Below, one piece after another: positions 55,280 through 64,000 of a DNA stretch of 64,000 bases. This DNA is from Dasypus novemcinctus (lineage: Eukaryota > Chordata > Mammalia > Cingulata > Dasypodidae), in NCBI RefSeq assembly GCF_030445035.2, contig NC_080701.1, positions 16,024,739-16,088,738 on the forward strand. Reading direction: 5' to 3'. The notes beneath the pieces were generated by a model that saw only the letters and a list, made by a program, of their open reading frames with translations, searched no databases and had not been told where the DNA came from. Every line of letters starts with the position of its first letter. Positions within the stretch are counted from its first letter, which is position 1. The translations under genes and the position numbers were made by a program.

Positions 55280-56432
55280 CCTGCTGCTTAGGGGCCATAG
55301 GCCCTGCCTGACAGGGAGTGAAAATCTCTGGCTATTCTACTGAGGCTGAGGGAAGGCCGGTCTGGAACCATGGTTGGAACTGGATGAAATCCCCTTATGA
55401 TTAATACTTTGTTCCGGAAGGTGTTGATTCTGGAAGAAATACACTTAGTTAGAATTTTGAAGGTACATAATTGTACTAAAAGGATAAAGATGGTGGTAAG
55501 CAGGCCCAAGAGGGGGCCAGCCATGACATACTGGACCATGAGAGTGAGAAAGGCCAAGTGTGTCCAGAGGCTATGTGTTAGTCAGCTAAAGGGGTGCTGA
55601 TGCAAAATACCAGAAATCTGTTGGCTTTTATAAAGGTTATTTATTTGGGATAAAGCTTTCAGTTACCAGGCCATTAAGTGTAAGTTATTTCCCTTACCAA
55701 AGTCTGTTGCCATATGTTGGAGCAAGATGGCTGCCGACATTCAGCCTTCCTCTTCCTCCTAAGGGGTTCTGTGGTCCCAGCTTTTTCCAGTATCAGCTGT
55801 AGACTGAGGTAACTCTCGTCTCTCTCCTGGGACTCATTTCTCTCTGGGCTCAGCTGCTCTCCTCTCTCCACAAAGCCAGGTGTAAACTATCAGGCAAACA
55901 GCTCATCTCTCTACCTGAGACCTCTGCCATGTCTAAACGAGCCTTCTCTCTTTCCTTGTGTATCTGCTTGTCTGTGTGTTTACTTCCCAACTTTCTCCTC
56001 CGCCATGTTGTTTTCTCAACGTCCTACTGATGTAGCCTAATCAAAGCTTTAATCCTTATTTAAAGAAGTAAAAGTGAAACCTCTGGATCCAACCCAATCA
56101 AATACGCCCAAAGGAACAGGCCAGTTCACAAACATAATCCAATATCTACTTTTGGGATTCATAAACAATATCAGACTGCTACAGGCTACCTCTTCCCGAA
56201 GTTGATGGGCTTGATATTGTCGGTTACAAATGCTGACTAGGACTGTTCTGGAGTGATTTACATAGAAACAGCATTCCTCCGTGAAGAACAGGCAGGTTCC
56301 TCCCTGTGCCAGTGTTAGCATGTTTAGGACTCTTCAATTTTGCAACCCCATGGTGACAAGGGAATCTATTTGCTGTCTAAGGGCTGCTAGGGAATGGCTA
56401 GTTTCTTCTATGCTGTTGGTTAACGCTAGTTC
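55280..56432 (-). pseudogene. ERV1 env transmembrane-subunit remnant
   Basis: Two minus-strand blocks. The first (56,432-56,184) has a helical heptad-like stretch followed by a C-X6-C-C motif at about 56,268-56,294. The second (55,573-55,280) has a hydrophobic membrane-anchor segment and a short tail. A 610-bp LTR inserted between them splits the frame, and the surface subunit is absent. Cannot make a protein. Confidence 0.8.
55574..56183 (-). mobile_element. solo MaLR/ERVL-like LTR inside env remnant
   Basis: TG..CA bounded, 610 bp, with a perfect 5-bp duplication GGCTA at 55,569-55,573 and 56,184-56,188. Related to the LTR at 57,688-58,645 in opposite orientation. Confidence 0.8.
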
Positions 56433-56921
56433 TTGGCTATGTTGCATAAAGGAATTTAAGGCCATGCCGTGGGGTAGGCAAGGGAGTAAAGAGTTTAAGA
56501 AGTAAGAAAAGAAAAATAGCACACAACCCCAGATATGGGTGCAGGTGTGCTGCAGGGTGCGAGGGGTTCATTGGGAAAGCCTTTCCTCCTCCCCTTTCCT
56601 AAGGCAGGGGAGGGTCCCCAGCTATTTGCTGTTCTAATTGATTGCCTTATGATCCCCACCCGTTAGCTCTCAGGGGCCGATGAGGAGGTCTTTTGTTTGG
56701 TGATACCTGGGACCAATGAAGAAGGCTTTTGTTTGGCATTACCCCCTATGAAAGGGGAGGTCTGTTTGGGGTTACGTGGAGCTTCCTCTTGAGCCCGGGG
56801 TCTCCTTGCAGTCTTTCTGGCTTTGTTCTTAGTAGTAGCCTCCCCTCAGGGGGTTTCCAGGCCTGTGCTCTGCCAGCTCACAACTGTGACTTCCCTTTTC
56901 CTTATACTAACCCACCTCAAT
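56432..56921 (-). mobile_element. 5' LTR of the provirus, 3' truncated
   Basis: Begins at the intact LTR edge (56,921) and loses its last part at about 56,432, where env sequence starts abruptly. Confidence 0.78.
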
Positions 56922-57129
56922 CTCTTGATTGGACTATGGCAAAAGCTTCCTAATTGGCCCCTCTGACTCTAATCTCCATCTTAAACTTCAAAACCCATAA
57001 GAACTACTCTTAGGTTAGAGATGTTTCATATGCGGAGTCCCAGACCTCCAAACTGGAGATTCTCATTCAGTAGTGAAAGGGTGGGCCCCAGAGATCTTCA
57101 TTTTAACCTGCCTTAAAAAAAAAAAATCT

Positions 57130-57540
57130 CATGCAGGTAGGCTGAAAGAAAAAATACTCTTAAATCTATCCTCTATCCTGGCCTGAGTTGTCTTTCTAAA
57201 ACATAAATCTGACCATTTATTTCCCTTGCTTAATAACTTTTATTGGTCTCTGGTGTTTACAGGATAATGACAAAAGTGTAGAGTGTGCATTGAAAGCCAT
57301 TTCAGGCTGTCCTCATCCTGATCCTAATACCTAATACTCCTTCTTCTCACACTATTCATCTTTTATGAACTTGCTGCTGTTACTGAACATAGTACACTCT
57401 GTCTTGACTGTGATTTTGCACATGGTATCACTTCTGTTTGGAATGCCCTTTTCCCTTTTATGTCTGACAAATATTGTAAGACAAAGCTAAAAGTTCACTT
57501 CTTCTATGGCCCACTATTGTCGCCTTTTACTTTTCCTCAT
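57130..57540 (+). mobile_element. L2 LINE 3' fragment
   Basis: TTTCTAAAACATAAATCTGACC, TTTATTGGTCTCTGGTG, TGGAATGCCCTTTTCCC in L2 order. A MER5-like piece (57,040-57,110) precedes it. Confidence 0.7.
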
Positions 57541-57687
57541 CTGTTTTTTTTGAAAAAAATTTTTTAACATTTTTTCTTTATTTTTAAAGAAGCTTTAGAT
57601 TACATAAATGTTACATAGAAAATACAGGAAATTCACATGTACTCTGCTCCCCCTCCCACACTTTCCCCCATTAACATCTTTCTTTAG

Positions 57688-58645
57688 TGTAGAAGTTTGA
57701 TATTATTGATGAATTCCAAAAAGAAATATTGGATTATGTTTGTAAACTGACCTTTTCCTCTGGGCTTATTAGATTATATTGGATTCAGAGGTTTATTTGA
57801 TTAATTATGTAAACCTCTTATGCCAGTAGGGCGTTGAGTCCCCACCCTTTGGTGGGTGGGGTCTCACAGATAAAGGGCATGGCAAAGGACAGAGTTAGGG
57901 GATTTTGATGTTGGAGTTTTGATGTTGAAGTCTTAAGCTGAAACCCCAAGAAAAGAGGAACCCTGTGGGAAGCCGACTTGGCCCAGTGGGTAGGGCATCC
58001 GTCTACCACATGGGAGGTCCGTGGTTCAAAACCCGGGGCCTCCTTGACCCGTGTGGAGCTAGCTCACGCACAGGGCCAATGATGCGCACCAGGAGTGCGG
58101 TGCCATGCAGGGGTGCCCCCCGTGTAGGGGAGCCCCATGCGCAAGGAGTGCACCCCGCCAGGGGAGCTGCCCAGTGTGAAAGAAAATGCAACCTGCCCAG
58201 GAATGGCACCGCAGACCTGAAGAGAGACACAACAAGATGACCAACAAAAAGAAACACAGATTCCCGTGCCAATGACAACAACAGAAGCGGACAAAAAGAA
58301 GAACACGCAGCAAATGGACACAGAGAACAGACAACTGGGGTGGGGGTAGGGGTGGGGGGGAAGGGGAGAGAAATAAATAAAATAAATCTTAAAAAAAAAA
58401 AAAAAGAGGAACCCTGAACCCAGAGAGAAGGAAGACCCTGGAAGGCAGGAACCTAGGAAGCCTGAACCCTCACAGATGTCAGCAGTCATCTTGCTCCAAC
58501 ATGTGAACATAGACTTTGGTGAGAGAAGTAACTTATGCTTTATGGCCTGGTATCTGTAAGCTTCTATCCCAAATAAATACCCAATTAAAAAAACCAACCA
58601 ATTTCTGGTATTTTGCATCAAAACTCCTTTGGCTGACTAATAACA
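57688..58645 (+). mobile_element. MaLR/ERVL-like solo LTR containing a DAS-SINE
   Basis: TGTAGAAG..AATAACA; target sites TTTAG/ATTAG match at 4 of 5 positions. AAATAAATACCC near 58,572 is the probable poly(A) signal. Confidence 0.75.
57966..58401 (+). repeat. DAS-SINE, long form
   Basis: 15-bp perfect target duplication AAAAGAGGAACCCTG (57,951-57,965; 58,402-58,416). Full head, body and A tail. Confidence 0.95.
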
Positions 58646-58799
58646 ATTAGTGTGGTACGTTTGCTACAAATGATCCATATCTCCTTTAACACTTTGCACG
58701 TACAATGTAGTATGTTATAGGATTATGAAAATAATTATTCAATTTTCTGAGTTTGCTTCATTCACAACCCTCCCCTTAAGAGATTTTTCAAAAGCATGG

Positions 58800-59555
58800 G
58801 TTACTTTTGTGATCCCAGTGTCTGATTCATTAATGTTTAAGGATTAGACGGATGTATGTGTGTATGTGCATAAATGAATAAAGCTATATAATTGAAGTCA
58901 TGTTCTAGGTACTGTGTAGTGATGTGAAAACATGGGTAATGTTTATTTAGCCAATAGTCCTTTCTATTCATTGGCTAAGAGGTGGGATGAATGAGGCTAA
59001 TTTCACCAAGGAATCATGCTAGGTGCCTGTAGGTCAAAACTGTGAGAAAGGGAAAGAAATTTTCCCTTTGAGGGGAAAATTGGCAGAAAGTGAGAAATAA
59101 TCATACACCTCAGGCTAAAGAGAGCACCCTAGTGGGAAGACACCCTGAAGGTAGGAATGGAGGAGTTTCTCAGGGAGAATCTGGCAGGTCAGGCAGGACA
59201 ATGGACATCTCAGGTCAACCTCCAGCAATCCTGGCTTCAATTAGCCAGGATGTTCTTTAACAAGTTAATTCATATTTTAGGACTGACACTTTAAGATATT
59301 CAGCAAGGTCTTCCCGAGGCAATTAAAGACACCAATTTGGAAAAACAGATGTAGTTAATACCTTTGATACTATCCCTTCCCAACCGCCCACCCTCATCCC
59401 CCCTAGTCGACCTGTCATAGGGAGGGTGCCTCAGGTGATGACTCCTACTGGGAGTTGTAGTCGTTGACATGGTCTCAGGCAACCTTGAAAAGGCTGGCTC
59501 AATCCCAGTGTGTTCTGAGGCTTTAGGGTCCTATCAAGTTGATTTTTCACGTCAT
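58800..59555. other. unassigned intergenic DNA
   Basis: No gene or clear repeat; A/T-rich with short GTGTATGTG runs. Confidence 0.4.
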
Positions 59556-59558
59556 GTC

Positions 59559-60042
59559 TGTTAGCAGAACTCTTTGGGTTCTGAGCTTCTCGGTTCTTGG
59601 CTATGCCACGTAAAAGAATTTAAGGACATGCCATAGGGTAGTCAGGGGAGTATACAGAGTTTATTAACTCTGTACACGATCTGAGACATGGATTGTGGGC
59701 ATGCTACAGAAGGAGATATGTACTTGGGGCCCCCGGTTCCGCCTTTTAAGACCTTTCCTCCTCCCCTTTCCTAATGTTGGGGAGGGGACCCCAGCTGTTT
59801 GCTCTTCTGCTTCTTTGCCCCATCTGTTAGCTCTCAGGGGGCCAATGGTGAGGTCTTTTGTTTGGAGGTATCTGGGGCTTCCTCTTACCCCCGGAAAGAG
59901 TTCCAAATGGGACCTCATGGCCAGGGTCTCGGTGGGGTCTTCCTGGCTTTCTTGTAGCGGGGGTTTCTGGGTGGGGTTTCATAGCCACGTTCTCTGCCGA
60001 GTCTGCGGGTCTTTCTTCTTTACCCTATACTAACCCGCCTCA
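59559..60042 (-). mobile_element. solo LTR of the same ERV1-like family
   Basis: 484 bp from TGTTAGCAG to CCCGCCTCA (plus-strand view); AATAAA on the minus strand near 59,660-59,665. No matching 4-bp flanks found. Confidence 0.8.
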
Positions 60043-60680
60043 AGGTCAAGCCAACCTGGACACTGATCTGCCCAATTAGAAGATGGCTCATACCTCCAAC
60101 TTCTTGTCAATCAGCAAAACAAGTCTGGTTACTTTATTGAGGATGAAACTGGAATAGTAAAGATGATGGATTCCATATTCAAGGCTACTTGAAAAATCTG
60201 AAGTAGAATTGTTTCTAAATCTTTCCTGGACAGAGGTAAAGGTAGTTCTGTACCTGCAAGGAAAACTTCTAAGGAGGCAAGGGATTCTCTTCATTCCTCC
60301 TGCTCCACCCCAACTTACTCTTGTACACCCTTCTGCTCCCTCATTTTAAGGCCTTCCAAGCATTAGAGGTACATTTTGGGGACACACAACCAATTCTGTG
60401 GAGGAGCATGGAAGCCTTAATTGCAGGATTTTACCTCCTTTTAGTAAGAGACTCTGTCTCTTCCATAACACTCCAGATCCAGCCTTAAAACATGGAATAG
60501 AATACTAATTATGTTCATTGGAAAAGAGAGAATGCCACATAAACATGTCATACTTAAAAATTAGACACATTTTCACCATAATTTTCCTTTTTTTATTTTT
60601 TCATTTCCTAAGAGAAGAGGTTTCATGAGAAGAACAATTTTTTGAAGGGTTTGAGCCTCGTTATCTTTGGGCAAATGAGG
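60043..60680. other. unassigned intergenic DNA
   Basis: Nothing recognised. A 68-codon minus frame has no known family. Confidence 0.4.
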
Positions 60681-60687
60681 GCTGTTT

Positions 60688-61345
60688 TAATTTCCTAGGC
60701 TACTTAAACAAATACCATACAGTGGGTTGACTTAAACAGTGGGAATTTACTAGCTTAAGGTTTTGAGGCTAAAAGGAAGTTCAAATCAAGGTGATGCTTT
60801 TTCCAAGGACCGTGGCGGTCTGGGGCTGGCTGCCGGTGAGCCTGCGTCCTTAGCTTGTCACATGTCAAGGCACTTGATGGCGTCTTCTGGACTCTCCTTT
60901 GTCTATCAGGTTAAGCTTCTTGCTTTCCGTGGTTTTCTCTCTCATATCTGAATTTATTCCATTTATAAAGGCCCCAATAAGAGGATTAAGACCCATCCTC
61001 ACTGAGGTGGGTCACACTTTAACTGACTTAGTCTCAAAAAAAGTCCTACTCATGATGATGGGAGAGAATGTTGCTGTGGGGGGAGTGGGGGGCGGGGGCG
61101 GTGGGGTTAAATGGGACCTCATATTTTTCATAATGTAATTTAAATAAATAAATAAATAAATAATTTAAAAAAAAATAAAATAAAACTTTTTGAAGAATAA
61201 AAAAAAAAAAGTCCTACTGACAATGGGTTCACATGCATAGCAATGGACTAAATTTAAGAACATATTTTTTTTCTGGCATACATACAGCCTCAAAGCACCA
61301 CACTTCACCCTCTGAATCCTCAAAAGACATGTTCTTTCTACATGC
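60688..61345 (-). mobile_element. MaLR-like LTR with an L1 tail inserted
   Basis: TTTCCTAGGCTACTTAAACAAATACC.., AAGAGGATTAAGACCCATCC..GGTGGGTCACAC.. and TGACAATGGGTTCACATGC..; interrupted at about 61,046-61,200. Confidence 0.7.
61046..61200 (+). mobile_element. very short L1 3' insertion
   Basis: CATGATGATGGGAGAG, a G-rich run, GGGACCTCATATTTTTC, TAATGTAATTT and an A-rich tail. About 150 bp of L1 3' UTR flanked by AAAAAAAGTCCTACT on both sides. Confidence 0.85.
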
Positions 61346-62460
61346 AAAATATAGTTATTCCAGGGACCCCATGTGGCTCAGTGGTTGAGTGCCACATACG
61401 ATGTTCTGGGTTCAATTCCCAGCTCTGGTACCTCAAAAAAATATATATATATATCTATTCCATCACATTATTCCAAAAAACCTTAAGTTCTTTCAGAAAC
61501 AATGCTTAGTACAAAGTCTCATCAAAATCGGTTTTGGGTGTGGTCTGTTCTGGGGCACAATTTCCCTCCAACTGTGGACCTGTGAAACCTCAAGAAGCGG
61601 TTATCTGTTTCTAATATACAATGAAGGGACAGGCAGGGGATAAACATTCCCATTTCCATAGGGAAAAATTAGAAGGAAATCAGCAGTCACAGGTCCCAAA
61701 CAATTCTGAACCCCCTCAGGGCATACTGCATTAGAGTTCAAGGTCTGAGAATCTTCTATGGAAGGATGTGTTTTTTTTGCTGAGGCCTTTCTAAGGGCCT
61801 GCCCAGGTGCCATGCTCTCCTTGAACATTCTGGTGAAGGTTCCACCCTGTCCAAGCTTGAGGATGGTGGCCATGCTCTCAGCAAACCCTGGAGCACAGGT
61901 TTTACCCTCTCCTACAATTGAGGTGACACCACTCTTCCTGAACAGCTGGGTGGAGGGCCCACCTTCTTGCCCCGAAAAGATGTCTTCAGTCCAGACCTCA
62001 GCTTCCATGGTTCTGCCCTTGAAGTGATTTTTTTTCTTCAAACTGCCCCTTTTCTGTCCCTTTTAGTCCAGACTGGCAGTGGTTCCATTCGTAGAGATCT
62101 TGCAAAAAACTTGTCAGTTTTGCATGTAGTACAAAGAGGTTCAAACCATCAGACAATAGGACTTTCCATAGATCCTTCCTGGATAAATGCACCTCCCATC
62201 CAGACTTGCATGGAAATTGCTGAATGGTTCCATGTTCAGTTAAACCCTCTGACATGGAGCACTATCGTCTTGGAATTCACTTTCTGGAAGCTCAGAATCT
62301 TTTAAACCATCACTTTCTGATTTCTTTATGTCCAGAAGTTCAGTTCTCAGCTTATCCCCTTCCTCTTTCATGTCACTATAATTTGTAGAGAGAAACAGGC
62401 TATACTTCCCACACTTAGCTTGAAAATCTCCTCAGCTAACTATCCAGGTCCATCATTCTC
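61346..62460 (-). mobile_element. MaLR internal-sequence remnant
   Basis: Contains GGGCACAATTTCCCTCCAACTGTGG.., TTTCTAATATACAATGAAGGGACAGG.. and AACATTCCCATTTCC.., typical of reversed MST/THE1-type internal DNA next to its LTR. The 146-codon minus frame is part of it, not a host gene. Confidence 0.6.
61361..61452 (+). repeat. tRNA-head SINE
   Basis: ATGTGGCTCAGTGG A box, GGTTCAATTCC B box, A tail grown into (AT)n. Confidence 0.85.
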
Positions 62461-62592
62461 AAATTCTGCCTTCCACCTGAAATCAGAGCTTAGTTACCCC
62501 AAGATTTCTGCCACTTTTAAATAGGAATTGCCTTTCCTCCACTTTCCAATAACACATTCATCATTTCCATAAAAAACAACAACAACAACAAC

Positions 62593-62752
62593 TAGGGAGT
62601 AGAGGTGGCGCAAGCCATTGGGCGCCTCCCTCCCATATGGGAGGTCCTGGGTTCAGTTCCCAGTGTCTCCTAACAAGAAGATGAGCACACAACGAATAGA
62701 CACAGCAAGCACAAACAATGAGGGAAGGAGAGGGAGAGAAATAAATAAAATC
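62593..62752 (+). repeat. short DAS-type SINE
   Basis: GGGAGTAGAGGTGGCGCAAG head, GGTTCAGTTCC, AAATAAAAT tail; CAACAACTAG/TCAACTAGCA flanks. Confidence 0.85.
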
Positions 62753-62769
62753 AACTAGCATTCACTAAT

Positions 62770-63500
62770 TTATTAATAAGCATTTGTTAGCATTTACTTG
62801 CACATAGAATCTTTATAGCTATCTCGAAGGTAATGATATAGTTAGTGTTAGAGGTCTGCTATAATTAACAAGCTGTAGCTCAGTTTCCCCTAATATGCAC
62901 TGGGGAAAGGCTAACCCCATCCGCCATAAGCCTACGTGTCTAAGGGCACGGAACTTCCCCACAGGTTAAACAAAGAAACCACACAGAGACGGGAGTAAAA
63001 GGAAATGGAAACCTTCCCTACCTGCATATCAGAGGGAGATAAAATCCCTACAGATCAAAGAAACATCTGCCCCTGCAGCATTCCAAGAAACCACAGCTCC
63101 CTAACCCACTATCTTCTAGTCACTATCAGGGAAAGTTTTCACCTCTAGGGCTTCCTCTTGGTCCCTGCACCTCACTGGGACCCTCAACCCCCTCCCACCA
63201 ACTATCATTTCCCCACCCAGGAAAGTTCTGTGTAAATTCAAGTCCCGCCTTCCAGGAATGGGCTGAAGTTTCTCTTCAGACCCCACCATGCTGGTGAGGG
63301 GGCTAAAGTCTGTTCTTCAGACTCCCTCCATTGGGAGAGCTTCTCAGTAAATCTTTCTTTATCTATAGTCCTATCAGTCTCCATGTCCCAGTGAGTGCCA
63401 TATTTTTCTCCAACAGTTAGTATCCTTCCTTTATAGATGAGGAAATTAAGACATATGAGATGAAGTAACTAGCCAAGGAAGTCGGGATTTAAACTCATGG
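62770..63500 (+). repeat. MIR split by a solo LTR
   Basis: Left part ends GAAGGTAATGATATAGTTAG (62,845); right part resumes TATCCTTCCTTTATAGATGAGG (from 63,421). Joined, they read as one MIR. Confidence 0.8.
62846..63415 (+). mobile_element. solo LTR, 570 bp, with 5-bp target duplication
   Basis: TGTTAGAGG..TCTCCAACA, flanked by GTTAG at 62,841-62,845 and 63,416-63,420. Pyrimidine-rich 3' half. ERV1/gamma-like in appearance; family not named. Confidence 0.85.
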
Positions 63501-63830
63501 TTTTAACTACGACAATTTACTTCTCACCTTGCACATTCAAAAATCAAATTAATATTCCTTACCTGGTGGTGACCAGCCTCTTCATTCATCTTCATCAGAA
63601 TCACAGGAGAAATAACTTATAAAGTAGGAAGAGTAGAAGAGCGAGGCAATAGTACTTAGGGGGGGTGGGACCCAAAGAGAACAAGACCTCTTGTCACTTT
63701 TGGCATGTGTGCCAGATGCCTCTGAACCATCTACACACGGCCCAGACAGTAAATAATGACAGTAATCTGGGGATCTAGCAATTGCAGTATACTAATAACA
63801 AAGAAAAGCAGAAGAATGGAGGTCTAGTGA
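63501..63830. other. unassigned intergenic DNA
   Basis: Nothing recognised. Confidence 0.4.
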
Positions 63831-63831
63831 G

Positions 63832-64000
63832 TTTGGATCAAGATGGCAGACTGTGCACAAATACCTCCTCCCCTTCTACTTTAGGGCTCTAAAGATACAT
63901 GAACAAAATTTGAAAACCTGCAAAAGCATAATTAGGAGGCCTGAAATTGAGTAATTTTCTGGAAAGATAGAAAGCAGATGGTACTACAGAAAGAGAAGAA
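63832..64000 (+). mobile_element. L1 5' end (continues past window)
   Basis: GATCAAGATGGCAGACTGTGC..ACCTCCTCCCC resembles the start of xenarthran L1 5' UTRs (YY1-like CAAGATGG). If the element continues it would be one of the few 5'-complete copies here. Confidence 0.6.

Larger units (their letters stand above)
54169..56921 (-). mobile_element. deleted ERV1-like provirus (5' LTR / partial env / 3' LTR)
   Basis: On the minus strand: a truncated 5' LTR (56,921 to about 56,432), then directly env transmembrane-subunit sequence (about 56,430-56,184 and 55,573-55,280), a polypurine-like run, and the 3' LTR (55,202-54,169). LTRs start TGAGGTAGGTTAGTA and end CTAACA. ATCT directly abuts both outer ends (54,165-54,168 and 56,922-56,925), the 4-bp duplication typical of gammaretrovirus-like integration. 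Leader, gag, pol and env surface subunit are all missing; env is also split by an inserted LTR. Defective; only short frames remain. Confidence 0.85.
57541..58800 (+). repeat. xenarthran-type repeat, host of a nested LTR
   Basis: Left part 57,541-57,687 (GAAGCTTTAGATTACATAAATG..TTAACATCTTTCTTTAG) continues at 58,646 (ATTAGTGTGGTACGTTTGC). Matches the family at 14.5 kb, where the same sequence is uninterrupted. Confidence 0.7.

Noticed and set aside
59559-60042. target duplication around the third ERV1-like LTR
   Set aside because: The 4-bp flanks (TGTC and AGGT) do not match; edges may be altered, so no integration site is claimed.
61601-62041. 146-codon minus-strand frame as a host gene
   Set aside because: It sits in MaLR internal sequence next to its LTR and matches no host protein I know.

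Overview
This is a 64 kb piece of a placental mammal chromosome, almost certainly from an armadillo-like xenarthran (Dasypus or a close relative). Two things point there. First, three spliced protein genes and one snoRNA gene lie in the order MAK16 (+), TTI2 (-), SNORD13 (+), RNF122 (-), which from general knowledge is the order at human 8p12. Second, the interspersed repeats are dominated by tRNA-derived SINEs of the armadillo DAS type (heads such as GGGAAGCGGAT..GGCTCA and GGTTCAAACCC), with about twenty long and about a dozen short copies on both strands.

Layout. 1-923: the last exons of MAK16 (the window opens inside an exon). 1459-12632: TTI2 on the minus strand, seven coding exons, an intact 510-codon frame, convergent with MAK16. 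A TTC32 processed pseudogene sits about 25 bp from one TTI2 3' splice site. 13.0-13.5 kb: a compact shared upstream region, with TTI2 firing to the left and SNORD13 (U13 snoRNA, 104 nt, intact boxes) to the right behind a PSE-like and an octamer element. 13.5-39.7 kb: intergenic DNA made mostly of nested repeats (L1 and L2 tails, MIR, MaLR-type LTRs, DAS-SINEs), a U6-L1 chimeric retrocopy, a LINE-mobilised endogenous retrovirus copy and an orphan GC/CpG-rich block near 15.1-15.7 kb. 40676-52633: RNF122 on the minus strand, six coding exons, an intact 155-codon frame, starting in a CpG island (51.7-53.4 kb). 53.5-64 kb: a repeat-rich upstream flank with a deleted ERV1-like provirus (54169-56921, 4-bp target duplication), a related solo LTR, a MaLR LTR plus internal segment, a 570-bp solo LTR cleanly inserted into a MIR, and the 5' end of an L1 running off the window.

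The gene products act in general cell maintenance. MAK16 works in 60S ribosome assembly, SNORD13 in 18S rRNA maturation (helix 45 acetylation), TTI2 in PIKK kinase maturation with TELO2/TTI1, and RNF122 is a membrane RING-H2 E3 ligase. Nothing suggests they form a pathway together; the arrangement is conserved synteny. Exon boundaries were read from splice signals, reading phase and recalled mammalian orthologues; repeat family names come from pattern recognition, not a database run. The most unusual material is in the retrotransposition record rather than in the genes.
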